Assembly: GCF_014642675.1 (NCBI RefSeq)
Contig: NZ_BMIS01000003.1
Span: 124,001-188,000 of the forward strand
Reading direction: 5' to 3'
Length of the DNA: 64,000 nucleotides
Source: Nesterenkonia cremea
Lineage (GTDB): Bacteria > Actinomycetota > Actinomycetes > Actinomycetales > Micrococcaceae
This document shows, piece by piece, positions 7,687 to 17,864 of the stretch; the first letter of the stretch is position 1, and every line of letters starts with the position of its first letter. A program made the position numbers and the translations under genes. The notes beneath the pieces are model-generated. The model was not told the DNA's origin. It saw only the letters and a program-made list of their open reading frames with translations, and searched no databases.

Positions 7687-10281
7687 TCAGGCCGAGGTGC
7701 TCGTGGTCTCCTGCTTGGGGCTCTTGGAGATCGCCAGACGCCCGTCCTTCACGCCGGGGAGGTTCGGGGCCTCGCCGCCCTCAGGAGCGGCCTGGACCTC
7801 AGCGTTGAAGAGGTAGCGCACCGAGTCCTCGCGGATGCCATCGGCCATCGTCTGGAAGAGCTCGTAGCCCTCACGCTGGTACTCCACCAGCGGATCGCGC
7901 TGCGCCATGGAGCGCAGACCGATGCCGGACTTCAGGTAGTCCATCTCGTAAAGGTGCTCCTGCCACTTCTCATCGATCACCGAGAGGAGGACACGGCGCT
8001 CGAGCTGACGGATGTTGTCCGAACCGATCTCCTCCTTCTTCTCGTAGGCGATCTTGGCATCAGAGATGATCTCGCGCTTGAGCAGCTTCACGGTCAGTTG
8101 GTCCACGCCGCCGGCCTCTTCGATGAGGTCCTCGATGCTCAGCGAGATCGGGTAGAGCGACTCCAGCTCCTCCCAGAGACCCTCGAGATCCCAATCCTCC
8201 GAGGAAGGGGCGTTGGTCTTCTCGCTGATCATCAGGCTCACAGCATCCTCGATGAAGTGCTGGACCTTCTCGTGGACGTCGGTGCCCTCCAGGATGCGAC
8301 GACGGTCGGAGTAGATCGCCTCGCGCTGACGGTTCATGACGTCGTCGTACTTCAGGACGTTCTTGCGGATCTCGGTGTTCTGCCCCTCGCGCTGCTGCTG
8401 AGCGTTGGCGATGGCCCCGGAGACGAACTTATGCTCCACCGGGATCTCGTCGTCCATGGCCTTGGAGTTCATAATCCGGGCCGCGGCGGCCTGGTTGAAC
8501 AGGCGCATCAGGTCATCGGTCAGTGAGATGTAGAAGCGGGACTCACCCGGATCACCCTGACGGCCGGAGCGGCCGCGGAGCTGGTTGTCGATGCGGCGGG
8601 ACTGGTGGCGCTCGGTGCCGAGCACGTAGAGGCCGCCGACCTCGCGGACCTCATCGCCCTCCTCCTTGGCCTCTTCCTTGGCCTTGGCGTAGACGTCATC
8701 CCACTTGGCCTCGTACTCCTCGGCATCCTTCTCAGGATCCAGGCCGAGCTTCTCCATCTCACGGACGGCGTTGAACTCGGCATTGCCGCCGAGCATGATG
8801 TCAGTGCCTCGACCGGCCATATTGGTGGCCACGGTGACTGCGCCCTTACGACCGGCCTGGGCGACGATGGCCGCCTCACGCTCGTGGTTCTTCGCGTTGA
8901 GGACCTCGTGCTTCACACCGGCCTTGGCCAGCAGCTTGGAGAGGTACTCGGACTTCTCCACCGACTCGGTGCCGACCAGCACCGGCTGGTCCTTCTTATG
9001 ACGCGTGACGATGTCCTTCAGGACGGCGTCGAACTTCACGACCTCATTCTTGTACACCAGGTCGTTGAGGTCCTCCCGCTGACGCGGACGGTTCGACGGG
9101 ATAGGGACCACCTGGAGCTTATAGGTGGACATGAACTCGGCGGCCTCGGTCTCAGCCGTACCGGTCATGCCGGAGATCTTGTCGTAGCCGCGGAAGTAGT
9201 TCTGCAGGGTGACCGTGGCTCGGGTCTGGTTCTCCGCCTTGATGCGCACGTTCTCCTTGGCCTCGATGGCCTGGTGCAGACCCTCGTTGTACCGGCGCCC
9301 CTTCAGGATGCGGCCGGTGTGCTCATCCACGATGTGCACCTCTCCCTTGACCACCACGTAGTCCTTGTCCCGGACGTAGAGCTCCTTGGCCCGGATGGCG
9401 TTGTTCAGGTACTGGATCAGCGTGGTGTTCTGAGTCTCGTAGAGGTTCTCGATGCCCAGGTAGTCCTCGACCTTGTCGATGCCGGACTCGGTCACGCCCA
9501 CTGTGCGCTTCTTCTCGTCCACCTCGTAGTCCTCGTCCAGGGTCAGACGGGTCACCAGAGTGGCGAAGTCGTTGTACCAGCGGGAGATGTCACCGGTGGC
9601 CTGACCGGAGATGATCAGCGGGGTGCGGGCCTCATCGATGAGGATGGAGTCGATCTCATCGATGATCGCGTAGTGGTGCTCCCGCTGGACCAGATCGTCC
9701 AGGGACTGCGCCATGTTGTCGCGCAGGAAGTCGAAGCCGAACTCGTTGTTCGTGCCGTAGGTGATGTCGGCGTCGTAGGCCTTCTTCCGCTCGGCAGGCC
9801 GCATGCCGTTGGTGATGACACCGGTCTCCATGCCCAGGAAGCGGAAGACACGGCCCATCAGCTCTGCCTGGTACTTGGCCAGGTAGTCATTGACGGTCAC
9901 GATGTGCACGCCCTTGCCGGAGAGCGCGTTGAGGTAGGCCGGGGCCGTGGCCACCAGGGTCTTGCCCTCACCGGTGCCCATCTCAGCGATCTTGCCCAGG
10001 TGCAGCGCCGCACCGCCCATGAGCTGGACCTCGAAGTGGCGCATGCCCAGCGTGCGGTCGGCGGCCTCGCGCACAGCGGCGAAGGCCTCGGGCAGCAGGG
10101 AGTTCAGCGACTCCCCATCCTCGAGGCGCTCCTTATAGCGATCGGTCTCAGCGCGGAGCTCGTCGTCGCTGAGCTCCTTGAACTCATCCTCGAGCAGGTT
10201 GACCGCGTCGGCGTAGCCGCGCAGAGTCTTGAGGATCTTCTTATCCCCGGTCTTGAGGATCCGTTCGAGCAGAGTGGGCAC
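7687..10281 (-). CDS. secA: Preprotein translocase ATPase SecA
   Basis: 864 residues, GTG start with GGAGAAC 7 nt upstream. The motor ATPase of the Sec pathway pushes unfolded preproteins through SecYEG. Visible landmarks are the Walker A ([11 protein letters not shown]), [19 protein letters not shown], the preprotein cross-linking region ([20 protein letters not shown]) and motif VI ([21 protein letters not shown]). The C-terminal Cys-rich zinc tail of proteobacterial SecA is missing; the protein ends in a short Ser/Thr tail. It is the housekeeping (SecA1) type by length and context. A strong hairpin terminator separates it from hpf. Confidence 0.98.
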   Translation of the reverse strand: MPTLLERILKTGDKKILKTLRGYADAVNLLEDEFKELSDDELRAETDRYKERLEDGESLNSLLPEAFAAVREAADRTLGMRHFEVQLMGGAALHLGKIAEMGTGEGKTLVATAPAYLNALSGKGVHIVTVNDYLAKYQAELMGRVFRFLGMETGVITNGMRPAERKKAYDADITYGTNNEFGFDFLRDNMAQSLDDLVQREHHYAIIDEIDSILIDEARTPLIISGQATGDISRWYNDFATLVTRLTLDEDYEVDEKKRTVGVTESGIDKVEDYLGIENLYETQNTTLIQYLNNAIRAKELYVRDKDYVVVKGEVHIVDEHTGRILKGRRYNEGLHQAIEAKENVRIKAENQTRATVTLQNYFRGYDKISGMTGTAETEAAEFMSTYKLQVVPIPSNRPRQREDLNDLVYKNEVVKFDAVLKDIVTRHKKDQPVLVGTESVEKSEYLSKLLAKAGVKHEVLNAKNHEREAAIVAQAGRKGAVTVATNMAGRGTDIMLGGNAEFNAVREMEKLGLDPEKDAEEYEAKWDDVYAKAKEEAKEEGDEVREVGGLYVLGTERHQSRRIDNQLRGRSGRQGDPGESRFYISLTDDLMRLFNQAAAARIMNSKAMDDEIPVEHKFVSGAIANAQQQREGQNTEIRKNVLKYDDVMNRQREAIYSDRRRILEGTDVHEKVQHFIEDAVSLMISEKTNAPSSEDWDLEGLWEELESLYPISLSIEDLIEEAGGVDQLTVKLLKREIISDAKIAYEKKEEIGSDNIRQLERRVLLSVIDEKWQEHLYEMDYLKSGIGLRSMAQRDPLVEYQREGYELFQTMADGIREDSVRYLFNAEVQAAPEGGEAPNLPGVKDGRLAISKSPKQETTSTSA

Positions 10282-10330
10282 AGCCTGTTCTCCATCAGAG
10301 GTTCTTCAGTACGTCATCGTCAGTCTACGC

Positions 10331-10371
10331 TTCGGGCTGGGAAGGAGCTAAACACTCCTTCCCAGCCCGAA
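10331..10371 (-). terminator. Intrinsic terminator after hpf
   Basis: A perfect 17-bp inverted repeat (10331-10347 and 10355-10371) with a 7-nt loop lies 24 nt past the hpf stop and 49 nt before the secA start. There is no T-run on the minus strand, as is common in high-GC actinobacteria. It insulates secA from hpf readthrough. Confidence 0.85.
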
Positions 10372-10395
10372 ACCTTCAGCACAGGGGATCACGGA

Positions 10396-11121
10396 TCATG
10401 CGACGCGCAGCGAGCCCGCCGAGACCCCGTTCTCCGAGCGGTAGTCACGCTCCTCGGTCACCGGATCGGAGACCTGCTTCTCCGTGTCCAGGGAGATGAC
10501 GCCGTAAGTCCAGCCGCGACGGCGGTAGACCGCCGAGGGCAACCCGGTCTCGGAGTCGATGTAGAGGTAGAAGTCGTGGCCGATCAGCTCCATGGCGTCC
10601 ACGGCGGCGTCGACGCTCATCGGCTCGGCGGCGAAGACCTTGCGGCGGATGCGGATCGGGACGACGTCTTCGTCCTCCCAGCCGACCGGCGGCTCATCAT
10701 GGGCCTCGGCGGCGTCGAGCACCTGCTCGTAGAGCGGACGATCTGTGGCCACCGGCTCCAGCCCGGCCATGGCGTGGGCGACGTCCGCAACCCCGTTGCG
10801 GGAGGCATGAGCCCGCGACTTCTTCTTGTCACGGGCTCGTCGCAATCGTTCGGTCAGCTTGTTCATCGCCATTTCGAAGGCGGCGAACTTCTCCTCCGCC
10901 TGAGCCTCCGAACGGATGACCTTTCCGCGTCCGATCACCGTGAGCTCGACGGCGAGTGCGGTCTCTGCGCGGCGGTGGGAGCTCTCCCCGGTGACCTTCA
11001 CCTCAAGCCGGTGTCCCTTATCGGCGAGCTGTTCGATCTTGTCGAGCTTCTCCTCGACGTGCTCCTTGAAACCCTCAGGGATCGTGATGTTCCGGCCGGT
11101 GTAGCTGACCTGCATGGACAT
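10396..11121 (-). CDS. hpf: Ribosome hibernation-promoting factor, long form
   Basis: 241 residues; AGGAGGAACC ribosome site directly before ATG. Residues 1-100 are the RaiA/HPF ribosome-binding domain (ITIPEGFKEHVEEKLDKIEQ ... AEEKFAAFEMAMNKLTERLRRARD). After a linker, residues about 165-225 form the long-form dimerisation domain (AVDAMELIGHDFYLYIDSET, PSAVYRRRGWTYGVISLDTE). The long form alone drives 100S ribosome dimers in stationary phase. It is cytosolic and monocistronic here, with a terminator behind it. Confidence 0.95.
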   Translation of the reverse strand: MSMQVSYTGRNITIPEGFKEHVEEKLDKIEQLADKGHRLEVKVTGESSHRRAETALAVELTVIGRGKVIRSEAQAEEKFAAFEMAMNKLTERLRRARDKKKSRAHASRNGVADVAHAMAGLEPVATDRPLYEQVLDAAEAHDEPPVGWEDEDVVPIRIRRKVFAAEPMSVDAAVDAMELIGHDFYLYIDSETGLPSAVYRRRGWTYGVISLDTEKQVSDPVTEERDYRSENGVSAGSLRVA

Positions 11122-11191
11122 GGTTCCTCCTCGTATCGGTCTGATTCAACCGTGTTGGCAACCATGGGACCTCCAGCTGAAGACCCATACC

Positions 11192-12118
11192 TCACTCTAA
11201 GCCAGAACCTTCCGAAGCGTCACCACCTCGACGCACTTCTGCGGCAGCCATCACGGCCGCCCCGCGGACCTCCGCCCCGGCCTCGGTCAGCACCTCGTAG
11301 AGGGCGTGGACGGTCGATCCGGTGGTCAGCACGTCATCCACCAGAAGAACCTGACGCCCGGGCAACTCCTGACGGCCCCGCGCGGTCACCCGAAAAGCTC
11401 CGGAGAGACGACGACGCCGATCATCCAGACCGCGCCCCTTCTGCCGTCCTGCCCCGGGCAGCACCCCGACGGCGGCGGCCTGCGGCCGCTGGACCACCAG
11501 CCCGGCGGCGATCTCCGCACCGCCCACCGCAGAAGCCTTGTCCGACGCAGAGGCGCTGCCCAGCGCGGAGGCCCCGGCCAGCCGGCCCAGCAGGTGGCGC
11601 ACCGGGTCGTGGCTCCGCCGGGTGCGGGCCCTCAGCGAGAGCGGCGGAACCACTATCAAGGGAGGCTCGCTCAGCGGAGACTCAGCCGGCATGCTCTCCT
11701 CCCCCGCGCCCGTTCCGCAGAGCTGCCTCAGAGCAGGCTCCACGGCCCGGCCCAGCGCCGGAGCCAGCACACGGTCCAGCAGAATCCGCTCGTGATCCTT
11801 GAAGCCGAGCATCACTCGGGACAGCAGAGTCCCGTAGGTGCCGGCGGCGATGACCGGCAGCACCCGGAGGTCCTCCTCGGTGCCTCCCACCACGGGCAGC
11901 GCCGGGGCATCGGCCTCGGCTCGGTAGGGGTCCCGGGTCAGCAGTCGGACGTCATAGGCGCATTCCTCACAGAGGTCGGTCTCCTCGGCCCCGCAGCCCA
12001 CGCACCAGGAGGGGCTGAGCAGCCCGGCCGCTGCAGCAACGGCCTCCCGGGCACGGACGCCGGTCCAGGAGAACCAAGCACGGTCCAGATGGTCCCGCCA
12101 GGAGGCTCCGCGCACCAT
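11192..12118 (-). CDS. ComF-family phosphoribosyltransferase-like protein
   Basis: 308 residues. The N-terminus has the ComF zinc-finger Cys pattern (CVGCG ... CEEC). The C-terminus has the type I phosphoribosyltransferase PRPP loop (GRQVLLVDDVLTTGSTV). Residues 165-200 contain an RTRRSHDPVRHLLGRLAGA segment typical of the family. In competent bacteria ComF helps single-stranded DNA import; its role in actinobacteria is unclear. It starts 23 nt after the lpqB stop with GAGGG upstream, so it is probably the last gene of the mtrAB-lpqB operon. Confidence 0.9.
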   Translation of the reverse strand: MVRGASWRDHLDRAWFSWTGVRAREAVAAAAGLLSPSWCVGCGAEETDLCEECAYDVRLLTRDPYRAEADAPALPVVGGTEEDLRVLPVIAAGTYGTLLSRVMLGFKDHERILLDRVLAPALGRAVEPALRQLCGTGAGEESMPAESPLSEPPLIVVPPLSLRARTRRSHDPVRHLLGRLAGASALGSASASDKASAVGGAEIAAGLVVQRPQAAAVGVLPGAGRQKGRGLDDRRRRLSGAFRVTARGRQELPGRQVLLVDDVLTTGSTVHALYEVLTEAGAEVRGAAVMAAAEVRRGGDASEGSGLE

Positions 12119-12141
12119 CTGCCCTCAGTCCTGACCAGGGA

Positions 12142-13893
12142 TCAGCCCGGATAGGCCATGTCGGTGGACTCCAGCGCCTGGATCTGCCACTGATCACCGA
12201 TGGGCAGCTGTTGAGCGTCCTGAGCCTCAGCCCAGACCTGGCTCTGCCCCTCACCGGCGGCCACGTTCTCCAGCCCCAGGATGGGTCCGTGGAGCTCCTC
12301 TCGGGTTCCGGAGAAGCGAACCAGCTCGATCTGCATGGCCGTGGGCTCCTCGGCGTCCTCGTCATAGTTGCCCCAGACCACCAGCGCGCCGTCGCCCCAG
12401 CGAACCTCGTCGATCTCGGGGATGGACTCCATGCGCATCGGCTGGCCCAGCCCCTGCGGGGTCCCGGCCGAATCACGGATCACACCGGCCACGTAGAGGG
12501 TGCGCTCACCGCCGTCCTCGACCACCATCGCCGCGCGTGCCCCGTCCTGGGCGATGCGCAGCGACCGGATGGAGCGGCCCTCCAGCCAGTCGGCGCTGAT
12601 CTCGGCGCTGAGCGTCTCCAGCGACTCGTCATAGGCCTCGGCATGGATGGTGGCCTCGTCCTCGGCGTTGTCCGCCGTCCAGGTCCAGCCGTAGTTGTCC
12701 ATCGAGGGCCGGGTGAGCTCCTCACCGGAGAGGACCTGATCCGGCTCGCGGCCGGGCCTGATGTGGTACAGCTCCTCGGCGTCGCCGTCGAGCACCGCCA
12801 TGGAGTCCGGATCCGTGTTGGCCACAGCCGGCTCCCGGGGTTCGATGTCCGAGAGGTCCGGCAGATCAGGCAGCGTCATATCGCTGGTCCCCTGGGCGCG
12901 GATCAGCTCATCACCGCGCAGGCCGATGAGCGTGTCCCGGACCTCCACGTCGTCGCCGGCGGTGATCTCGAGGTCATCGAGCTCCTCATCCGGCTCCTCC
13001 AGCTCGCGCTGGTCCACGGTGATCTGGATGTCGTTGACACTGTTGAGCCCACCCAGGGCGAGGGAGAGCTGATGCTCCATGAGCTGCTGCTCCTCGGGCG
13101 AGGCGCTGCTGACCGGACCGGAGGCGAAGTCCACGACGGCGGTCCGCCCCTCCACCGGCACGGAGGAGAGCTGCAGCTCGGTGCCGTCGGGGAAGGCGGA
13201 GGTCACAGCCGGCTCCAGGTAGGGCGCCGGGCCGTCCAGCAGGGCCTCCACGATGGCGGCGGGCATGCGTCCGGGCATGTTGACGAACCAACGCTCATCC
13301 GGGACGGCATAGTTCTGTGCCGAGTTGTAGAAGTAGAGCGTATGGGGCTGGTAGACCTGCTGGAACTCCGGGACCGCGAGGAATTTGCCCTCCGGCGCAT
13401 CCGAGATCCGCCACTCGCCTTCGTACTGCTCCACGGTGAAGTCCACCGCCTCGGAGGTGTTGGGAGGAACCATGGTGCGGATGCCGTCAGCGTCGATCAC
13501 CGACTCCACCGGGAACTGCACCGAATAGGACTCCTCACCCTCGGGCAGGATCTCCGGAGTCGAGGAGTAGACCACAGTCCGCTCCCCCGGCGACCAGTCG
13601 CGGGCCGCCGCCGGGGTCAGGTATTCGCGGGCCACGGCGTAGTCGTCCTGGGGCCCGACGCCGGCCTGGAGGAAGTCATCGATGAGCTGGCCCGGATCGC
13701 TGCCCGGAACCGGCCCCTGAGCCTCCAGCAGATACGAGCTGCCGTCCCCAGTATCCGGGTCCGAGGTGCCCACCGGGCCGTCGGTGGGGATCATCGGGGC
13801 GCAGCCGCTGACGAACAGTGCGGCGGCGGTGCCCACGCCCAGCAGGGAGCGGCGAGCCGCCCCGCGGCGTCGTGATGTTGTCCTGCAGCTCAT
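12142..13893 (-). CDS. lpqB: Lipoprotein LpqB (MtrAB-associated)
   Basis: 583 residues. The lipoprotein signal peptide ends with the lipobox VSGC (Cys near residue 31). A GerMN-like domain follows (around FYNSAQNYAVPDERWFVN, then VEALLDGPAPYL) and then a C-terminal LpqB beta-propeller-like region. In actinobacteria LpqB binds the MtrB sensor domain outside the membrane and tunes MtrA signalling. It overlaps mtrB by 4 nt (ATGA) and has a strong AGGAGGGTGAGGA site, so synthesis is coupled. Confidence 0.95.
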   Translation of the reverse strand: MSCRTTSRRRGAARRSLLGVGTAAALFVSGCAPMIPTDGPVGTSDPDTGDGSSYLLEAQGPVPGSDPGQLIDDFLQAGVGPQDDYAVAREYLTPAAARDWSPGERTVVYSSTPEILPEGEESYSVQFPVESVIDADGIRTMVPPNTSEAVDFTVEQYEGEWRISDAPEGKFLAVPEFQQVYQPHTLYFYNSAQNYAVPDERWFVNMPGRMPAAIVEALLDGPAPYLEPAVTSAFPDGTELQLSSVPVEGRTAVVDFASGPVSSASPEEQQLMEHQLSLALGGLNSVNDIQITVDQRELEEPDEELDDLEITAGDDVEVRDTLIGLRGDELIRAQGTSDMTLPDLPDLSDIEPREPAVANTDPDSMAVLDGDAEELYHIRPGREPDQVLSGEELTRPSMDNYGWTWTADNAEDEATIHAEAYDESLETLSAEISADWLEGRSIRSLRIAQDGARAAMVVEDGGERTLYVAGVIRDSAGTPQGLGQPMRMESIPEIDEVRWGDGALVVWGNYDEDAEEPTAMQIELVRFSGTREELHGPILGLENVAAGEGQSQVWAEAQDAQQLPIGDQWQIQALESTDMAYPG

Positions 13894-15665
13894 TCCTCAC
13901 CCTCCTTCGGCTGGTAGAGCGACTGTTCGCTGACCCGGTCGTGGCTCTCCTCCCGCTCCACGGTCTTCTCCGGGGGCAGCGGCGAGGAGATGACCATGCG
14001 GTCCTCCGCGGAGTAGGTGGGCGGCAGGGCCAGCGGCGCCGCCCGGTAGGGAGCATCCTGCCTGCGCGGGAGCACCAGACGGAAGCAGGCGCCCTGCCCC
14101 TTCTGGCCCCAGGCGTCCAGCGAGCCCTGGTGCAGTCGGGTGTCCTCGGTGGCGATCGCCAGGCCCAGTCCGGAGCCGCCGGTGGTGCGGGCTCGGGCCG
14201 GATCCGCGCGCCAGAAGCGGTCGAAGACATGGGCCACCTCGTGCGGGGACATGCCGATGCCGTGGTCGCGCACGCCCACACCCACGGCGGTGGGGCTGGA
14301 GGCGATGACCAGGTCCACCGGGCGCCCCTCGGCGTGCTCGATGGCGTTGTTGACCAGGTTGCGCAGGATCCGGTCGATGCGTCTCGGGTCGATCTCGGCC
14401 ACAAACCCGTCTCCCTGGACCACCAGGGAGAGGGTGACATCGTTGGACTCGGCCAGCGGCTGGGCGGTGCGCAGCACCTCCTCGGCCAGGCCGCGCACGT
14501 CCACCTGAGTGAGCGAGAGTTCGGCCGCGCCGGCGTCGAACCGTGACATCTCCAGCAGGTCGGCCAGCAGCGCCTCGAAGCGCTCCACCTGGTGGTGCAG
14601 CAGCTCTGCGGTGCGCTGATTGACCGGGTCGAAGTCATCGCGGGCCTCATGCAGCATCGTCGAGGCCATGCGCACTGTGGTCAGCGGAGTTCGCAGCTCG
14701 TGGGAGACGTCGGAGACGAACCGCTGCTGCATCTTCGACAGATTGGCCAGCTGAGTGATCTGGTCCTGCAGGTTGGAGGCCATCCGGTTGAAGGAGATGC
14801 CCAGGCGGGCGATCTCATCCTCGCCGCGGACCACCAGGCGTTGGTCCAGCTGACCGGAGGCGATGCGCTCGGAGACCTCGGCGGCCTGAGAGATCGGCGA
14901 GACCACCGAACGGGTCACCCAGGCCGCGATGGCCATGTTCAGCAGCAGCACGGCGACGGCGGCCAGAAAGAGGATCCGCAGGACGAAGTTCAGCGTCTCC
15001 TGCACCGGGGAGAAGTCATAGACGAAGTAGACCGCATAGGCATGGCCCGGGGGCAGCTGGACCTGCGTGCCGAAGGCCACGCCCGGGACCACCTGGCCGC
15101 CCTCGCGCTCGATGCCCACCGACTGCCAGTACTGTCCGGAACCCTCGGCCACTGTGTCCACAAGATCCTGGGAGATCACCTCATCGGGGTTGTCCAGAGA
15201 GGTGCGCGGGTTGGCGTAGAGATTCTCCTCATCGGTCAGCGGGGTGAAGACGAAGTCGCGCTGGACCTGGGCTACGGAGCCCTCCATGCCCTCCATCGTG
15301 TCCCGGACCAACGTCTCGGTGCTGGTGCGGTCGGTGGTGGAGGCTCCTGCGAAGGCGTTGCGGATGGAGTCGAGGTCCTGAGTGGCTTCGATCTCGACCT
15401 GGTCGAACCGCTCCTGGAACAGTCCGGTGGTGATCTGCTGAGTCAGGAAGGCGGCCACAAGCAGGGTGCCCACTGTGGTGAGCGCACCGGTGAAAGCCAC
15501 CGCCCGGAACAGCAGGGAGCGGGACCAGACCCGCGGGATGCGGCTGAGTCCGCGGGCCATGCGCGCCAGCAGATCCGGCTCGGGGCGCTGTCCTTCCCCT
15601 GTTCCTGGCTCGCGGCCCGCCTCAGCGGTGGGCTCTTCCTCGCCCGGCAGAGGTGCTCGCACCAT
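13890..15665 (-). CDS. mtrB: Sensor histidine kinase MtrB
   Basis: 591 residues from the ATG at 15665. The frame stays open to 15920 but would then overlap mtrA by 180 nt; a GTG at 15692 is another option. One transmembrane helix (VAFTGALTTVGTLLVAAFLT), a long extracellular sensor domain, a second helix (ILFLAAVAVLLLNMAIAAWV) and HAMP precede HisKA (FVSDVSHELRTPLTTV, the phosphorylated His) and HATPase_c (N box RNLVNNAIEHAEG, G box GGSGLGLAIA). MtrB phosphorylates MtrA and controls cell-wall and osmotic stress genes and division. Transcribed with mtrA and lpqB. Confidence 0.95.
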   Translation of the reverse strand: MVRAPLPGEEEPTAEAGREPGTGEGQRPEPDLLARMARGLSRIPRVWSRSLLFRAVAFTGALTTVGTLLVAAFLTQQITTGLFQERFDQVEIEATQDLDSIRNAFAGASTTDRTSTETLVRDTMEGMEGSVAQVQRDFVFTPLTDEENLYANPRTSLDNPDEVISQDLVDTVAEGSGQYWQSVGIEREGGQVVPGVAFGTQVQLPPGHAYAVYFVYDFSPVQETLNFVLRILFLAAVAVLLLNMAIAAWVTRSVVSPISQAAEVSERIASGQLDQRLVVRGEDEIARLGISFNRMASNLQDQITQLANLSKMQQRFVSDVSHELRTPLTTVRMASTMLHEARDDFDPVNQRTAELLHHQVERFEALLADLLEMSRFDAGAAELSLTQVDVRGLAEEVLRTAQPLAESNDVTLSLVVQGDGFVAEIDPRRIDRILRNLVNNAIEHAEGRPVDLVIASSPTAVGVGVRDHGIGMSPHEVAHVFDRFWRADPARARTTGGSGLGLAIATEDTRLHQGSLDAWGQKGQGACFRLVLPRRQDAPYRAAPLALPPTYSAEDRMVISSPLPPEKTVEREESHDRVSEQSLYQPKEGEE

Positions 15666-15736
15666 GGGGATGCTTCCCGTGGTGGTGGCCACCGCCCGCG
15701 AGCTGGCGGAGGCTGCACTTTCAGTCTCAGAGATGG

Positions 15737-16429
15737 CTAGCCCTGCCCTCCGGCCTTGTAGCCGACGCCGCGCACCGTCTGGACGATCTCCGGGTGCTCC
15801 GGGTCCTTCTCCACCTTGGAGCGCAGGCGCTGGACATGGACGTTGACCAGGCGCGTATCGGCCTGGTGGCGGTATCCCCAGACCTCTTCGAGCAGCATCT
15901 CGCGGTTCCAGACCTGCCACGGCTTCTTGGCCAGTGCGGTGAGCAGGTCGAACTCCAGCGGGGTCAGCGGAATCTTGGCGTCGCCGCGACGGACTTCGTG
16001 CCCGGAGACATCGATGGTCAGATCGCCGATCTGCAGCTTCTCGTTCTCCGGACGCCCTCCCGTGCCGTCGGAGGGGCGCAGGCGAGCGCGCACACGGGCT
16101 ACCAGCTCAGCGGGCTTGAAGGGCTTGGGCACATAGTCATCCGCCCCGGCCTCCAGGCCACGGACCACATCTGCGGTGTCCGACTTGGCGGTGAGCATGA
16201 TGATGGGGGTGTCGGCCTCATCGCGCATCTCTCGGCAGACCTCGATGCCGTCCTTGCCAGGCAGCATGAGGTCGAGCAGGACCACATCCGGCTTGGCCGA
16301 GCGGAAAGCCTCCAGGGCGGCGTCGCCGGTCGCGCAGAACGTCGGTTCGAAACCGTCGTTGCGCAGCACGATGCCGATCATCTCGGAGAGCGCCTCGTCA
16401 TCGTCGACGACCAGAATCTGGGCTTTCAT
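15737..16429 (-). CDS. mtrA: Response regulator MtrA
   Basis: 230 residues from the ATG at 16429, preceded by AGGAGAG; the frame is open further up but those codons lack a ribosome site. An N-terminal receiver domain ([14 protein letters not shown] acidic pocket; phospho-Asp in [13 protein letters not shown]; switch Lys in VPKPF) is followed by an OmpR/PhoB winged helix ([40 protein letters not shown]). Length and sequence fit the essential actinobacterial regulator MtrA. First gene of mtrA-mtrB-lpqB-comF. Confidence 0.96.
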   Translation of the reverse strand: MKAQILVVDDDEALSEMIGIVLRNDGFEPTFCATGDAALEAFRSAKPDVVLLDLMLPGKDGIEVCREMRDEADTPIIMLTAKSDTADVVRGLEAGADDYVPKPFKPAELVARVRARLRPSDGTGGRPENEKLQIGDLTIDVSGHEVRRGDAKIPLTPLEFDLLTALAKKPWQVWNREMLLEEVWGYRHQADTRLVNVHVQRLRSKVEKDPEHPEIVQTVRGVGYKAGGQG

Positions 16430-16468
16430 CAACTCTCCTGTTCCTCCACGGGTGCGGGCCCTCCACAG

Positions 16469-16474
16469 AATATA
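16469..16474 (-). promoter_or_regulatory. Candidate -10 box of the mtrA operon
   Basis: TATATT on the minus strand, about 40 nt before the mtrA ATG, in the 100-nt divergent gap. No convincing -35 is seen. A near-duplicate GAGAGTTG / TAGAGTTG lies immediately beside it on the plus strand and might bind a regulator. Confidence 0.35.
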
Positions 16475-16529
16475 TGAGAGTTGTAGAGTTGCACGGGAAC
16501 GGGAGCACAGCAACAGCGATGGAGGACCT

Positions 16530-17861
16530 ATGTCAGCGGCAGGTCAGCCCTACCACCTCGGCGGCGATCCGGGGGAAGCAGCAGCGGCTCCGGGATCGGT
16601 CTATCCGATCCGACGGCTGCATCTCAATGACGTCTTCGGGGCCGGCTTCCGCATGCTGCGCCACTCCCCGGCCACCATGCTGGGCATCCCGCTGGCCGCT
16701 GCGCTGACCAGTTCCCTGCTGAGCCTCCTCTCCATGCTGCTGCCCGGCGGCGGCACGATGGGCCGGATGATCATGGATCCTCTGGCCATGGAGAATGATC
16801 CAGAGCTGATGATGGACAGCTTCGCGGGCGGCGAGTTCCTCATCTTCGCGCTGATCGGTGCCCTGCTGGGCCAGGCCCTCATGGTGATCGCAGGCGGCTC
16901 CATCGTGCTGCCCACACTGCGCGCCGCCTATGGCTTCCGCACCGGCTTCGGCCAGGCTCTGCGCCTGCGGGCGCGCCGCTTCCTGCCGTTGCTGGCCTAC
17001 TACCTGGTGGTCGGCGTCGCCCTCTTCGCAGTCCTGCTCGCAGTGATCGCCGGCTTCGGATTCTTCTTCGCCGTCGTGGCCCCGGAGGCTGCGTGGGTCG
17101 GAGGGATCCTGGCACTGCTGAGCCTGCCGGTCTTCCTCTTCCTGCTGCTCTGGCTGACCGTGGCGCTGCTCTACGCCCCCATGGCCATCATGGTGGAGGA
17201 TAAGGGTCCCTTCGCCGCGATCGGACGCTCCTTCCGCTTGAACAAGGGTATGTGGTGGCCACATATCGGCACCGTCCTGCTGCTGGCTCTGATGCTCATG
17301 GGCCTGATGATGATCATCACGATCCCCTCGATGCTGCTGATGGGCGTCGGCGGCAGCTTCACCATGGACCCGGACGATCCGGCAGGATCGTTCTCCGGTG
17401 TCATGCTGATCACCATGATCGTCTCCACCATCCTGGACGGGATCATGATGGGCCTGATGATGGCTCTGTGGGTGGGCATCACCACCGCGATGTACCTGAA
17501 CGCCCGCATCCGCCAGGAGGCGGTCGACGTCGCCTTGCTCAGCGCAGCCCCACACTCCCCCGACGACGGCCGCATCATCCCGTCCTCGGTGGAGCACCTC
17601 GGGCATCTCCAGCCCACACCGGGCCAGCCAGGCCCGTACCACCCGAATCCGTACCAGCAGCCCGGCGGCTACCAGCAGGGTCCGTACGGCCAACCGCCGC
17701 AGGGACAGCCGCCCTACGGCCAGGATCCCTACGGACAGGATCCGCATGAGCAGAGCCCCTACGGTCAGAATCCCTATGGCCAGACCCCGTACGGTCAGCC
17801 GCCCTATGGGCGGCCCGGCGGCCAGGACGGCGGCAACGACGACTTCGGCCGCCCGAGGTGA
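16530..17861 (+). CDS. Multipass membrane protein with Tyr-Gly-Gln-rich tail
   Basis: 443 residues; ATG with GGAGG 5 nt before it. Residues 25-330 contain about six hydrophobic segments (such as [20 protein letters not shown] and [20 protein letters not shown]) and the opening [20 protein letters not shown], resembling glycerophosphodiester phosphodiesterase membrane-domain proteins, but no catalytic domain is present. The last 90 residues are Pro/Tyr/Gly/Gln repeats. It heads the DUF4129-DUF4350-MoxR-DUF58 operon (the next start overlaps its stop within 4 nt), so it is probably part of that unknown envelope function. Confidence 0.75.
   Translation: MSAAGQPYHLGGDPGEAAAAPGSVYPIRRLHLNDVFGAGFRMLRHSPATMLGIPLAAALTSSLLSLLSMLLPGGGTMGRMIMDPLAMENDPELMMDSFAGGEFLIFALIGALLGQALMVIAGGSIVLPTLRAAYGFRTGFGQALRLRARRFLPLLAYYLVVGVALFAVLLAVIAGFGFFFAVVAPEAAWVGGILALLSLPVFLFLLLWLTVALLYAPMAIMVEDKGPFAAIGRSFRLNKGMWWPHIGTVLLLALMLMGLMMIITIPSMLLMGVGGSFTMDPDDPAGSFSGVMLITMIVSTILDGIMMGLMMALWVGITTAMYLNARIRQEAVDVALLSAAPHSPDDGRIIPSSVEHLGHLQPTPGQPGPYHPNPYQQPGGYQQGPYGQPPQGQPPYGQDPYGQDPHEQSPYGQNPYGQTPYGQPPYGRPGGQDGGNDDFGRPR
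17640..17820 (+). repeat. In-frame PYGQ-type tandem repeats
   Basis: Repeated 12-nt-like units encode PYGQ followed by a two-residue spacer (DP, NP, TP, PP), at least seven imperfect copies in the cytoplasmic tail of the preceding membrane protein. Low-complexity coding repeat, prone to length variation. Confidence 0.8.
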
Positions 17862-17864
17862 TGG

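Noticed and set aside
8605..11802. 1,065-codon plus-strand frame across secA, hpf and comF
   Set aside because: It crosses the hpf terminator and three confident minus-strand genes; a by-product of high GC, not a gene.
17640..17820. Tandem repeats considered as a CRISPR array
   Set aside because: Units are in frame, short and imperfect, encode PYGQ, and have no unique spacers or cas genes.
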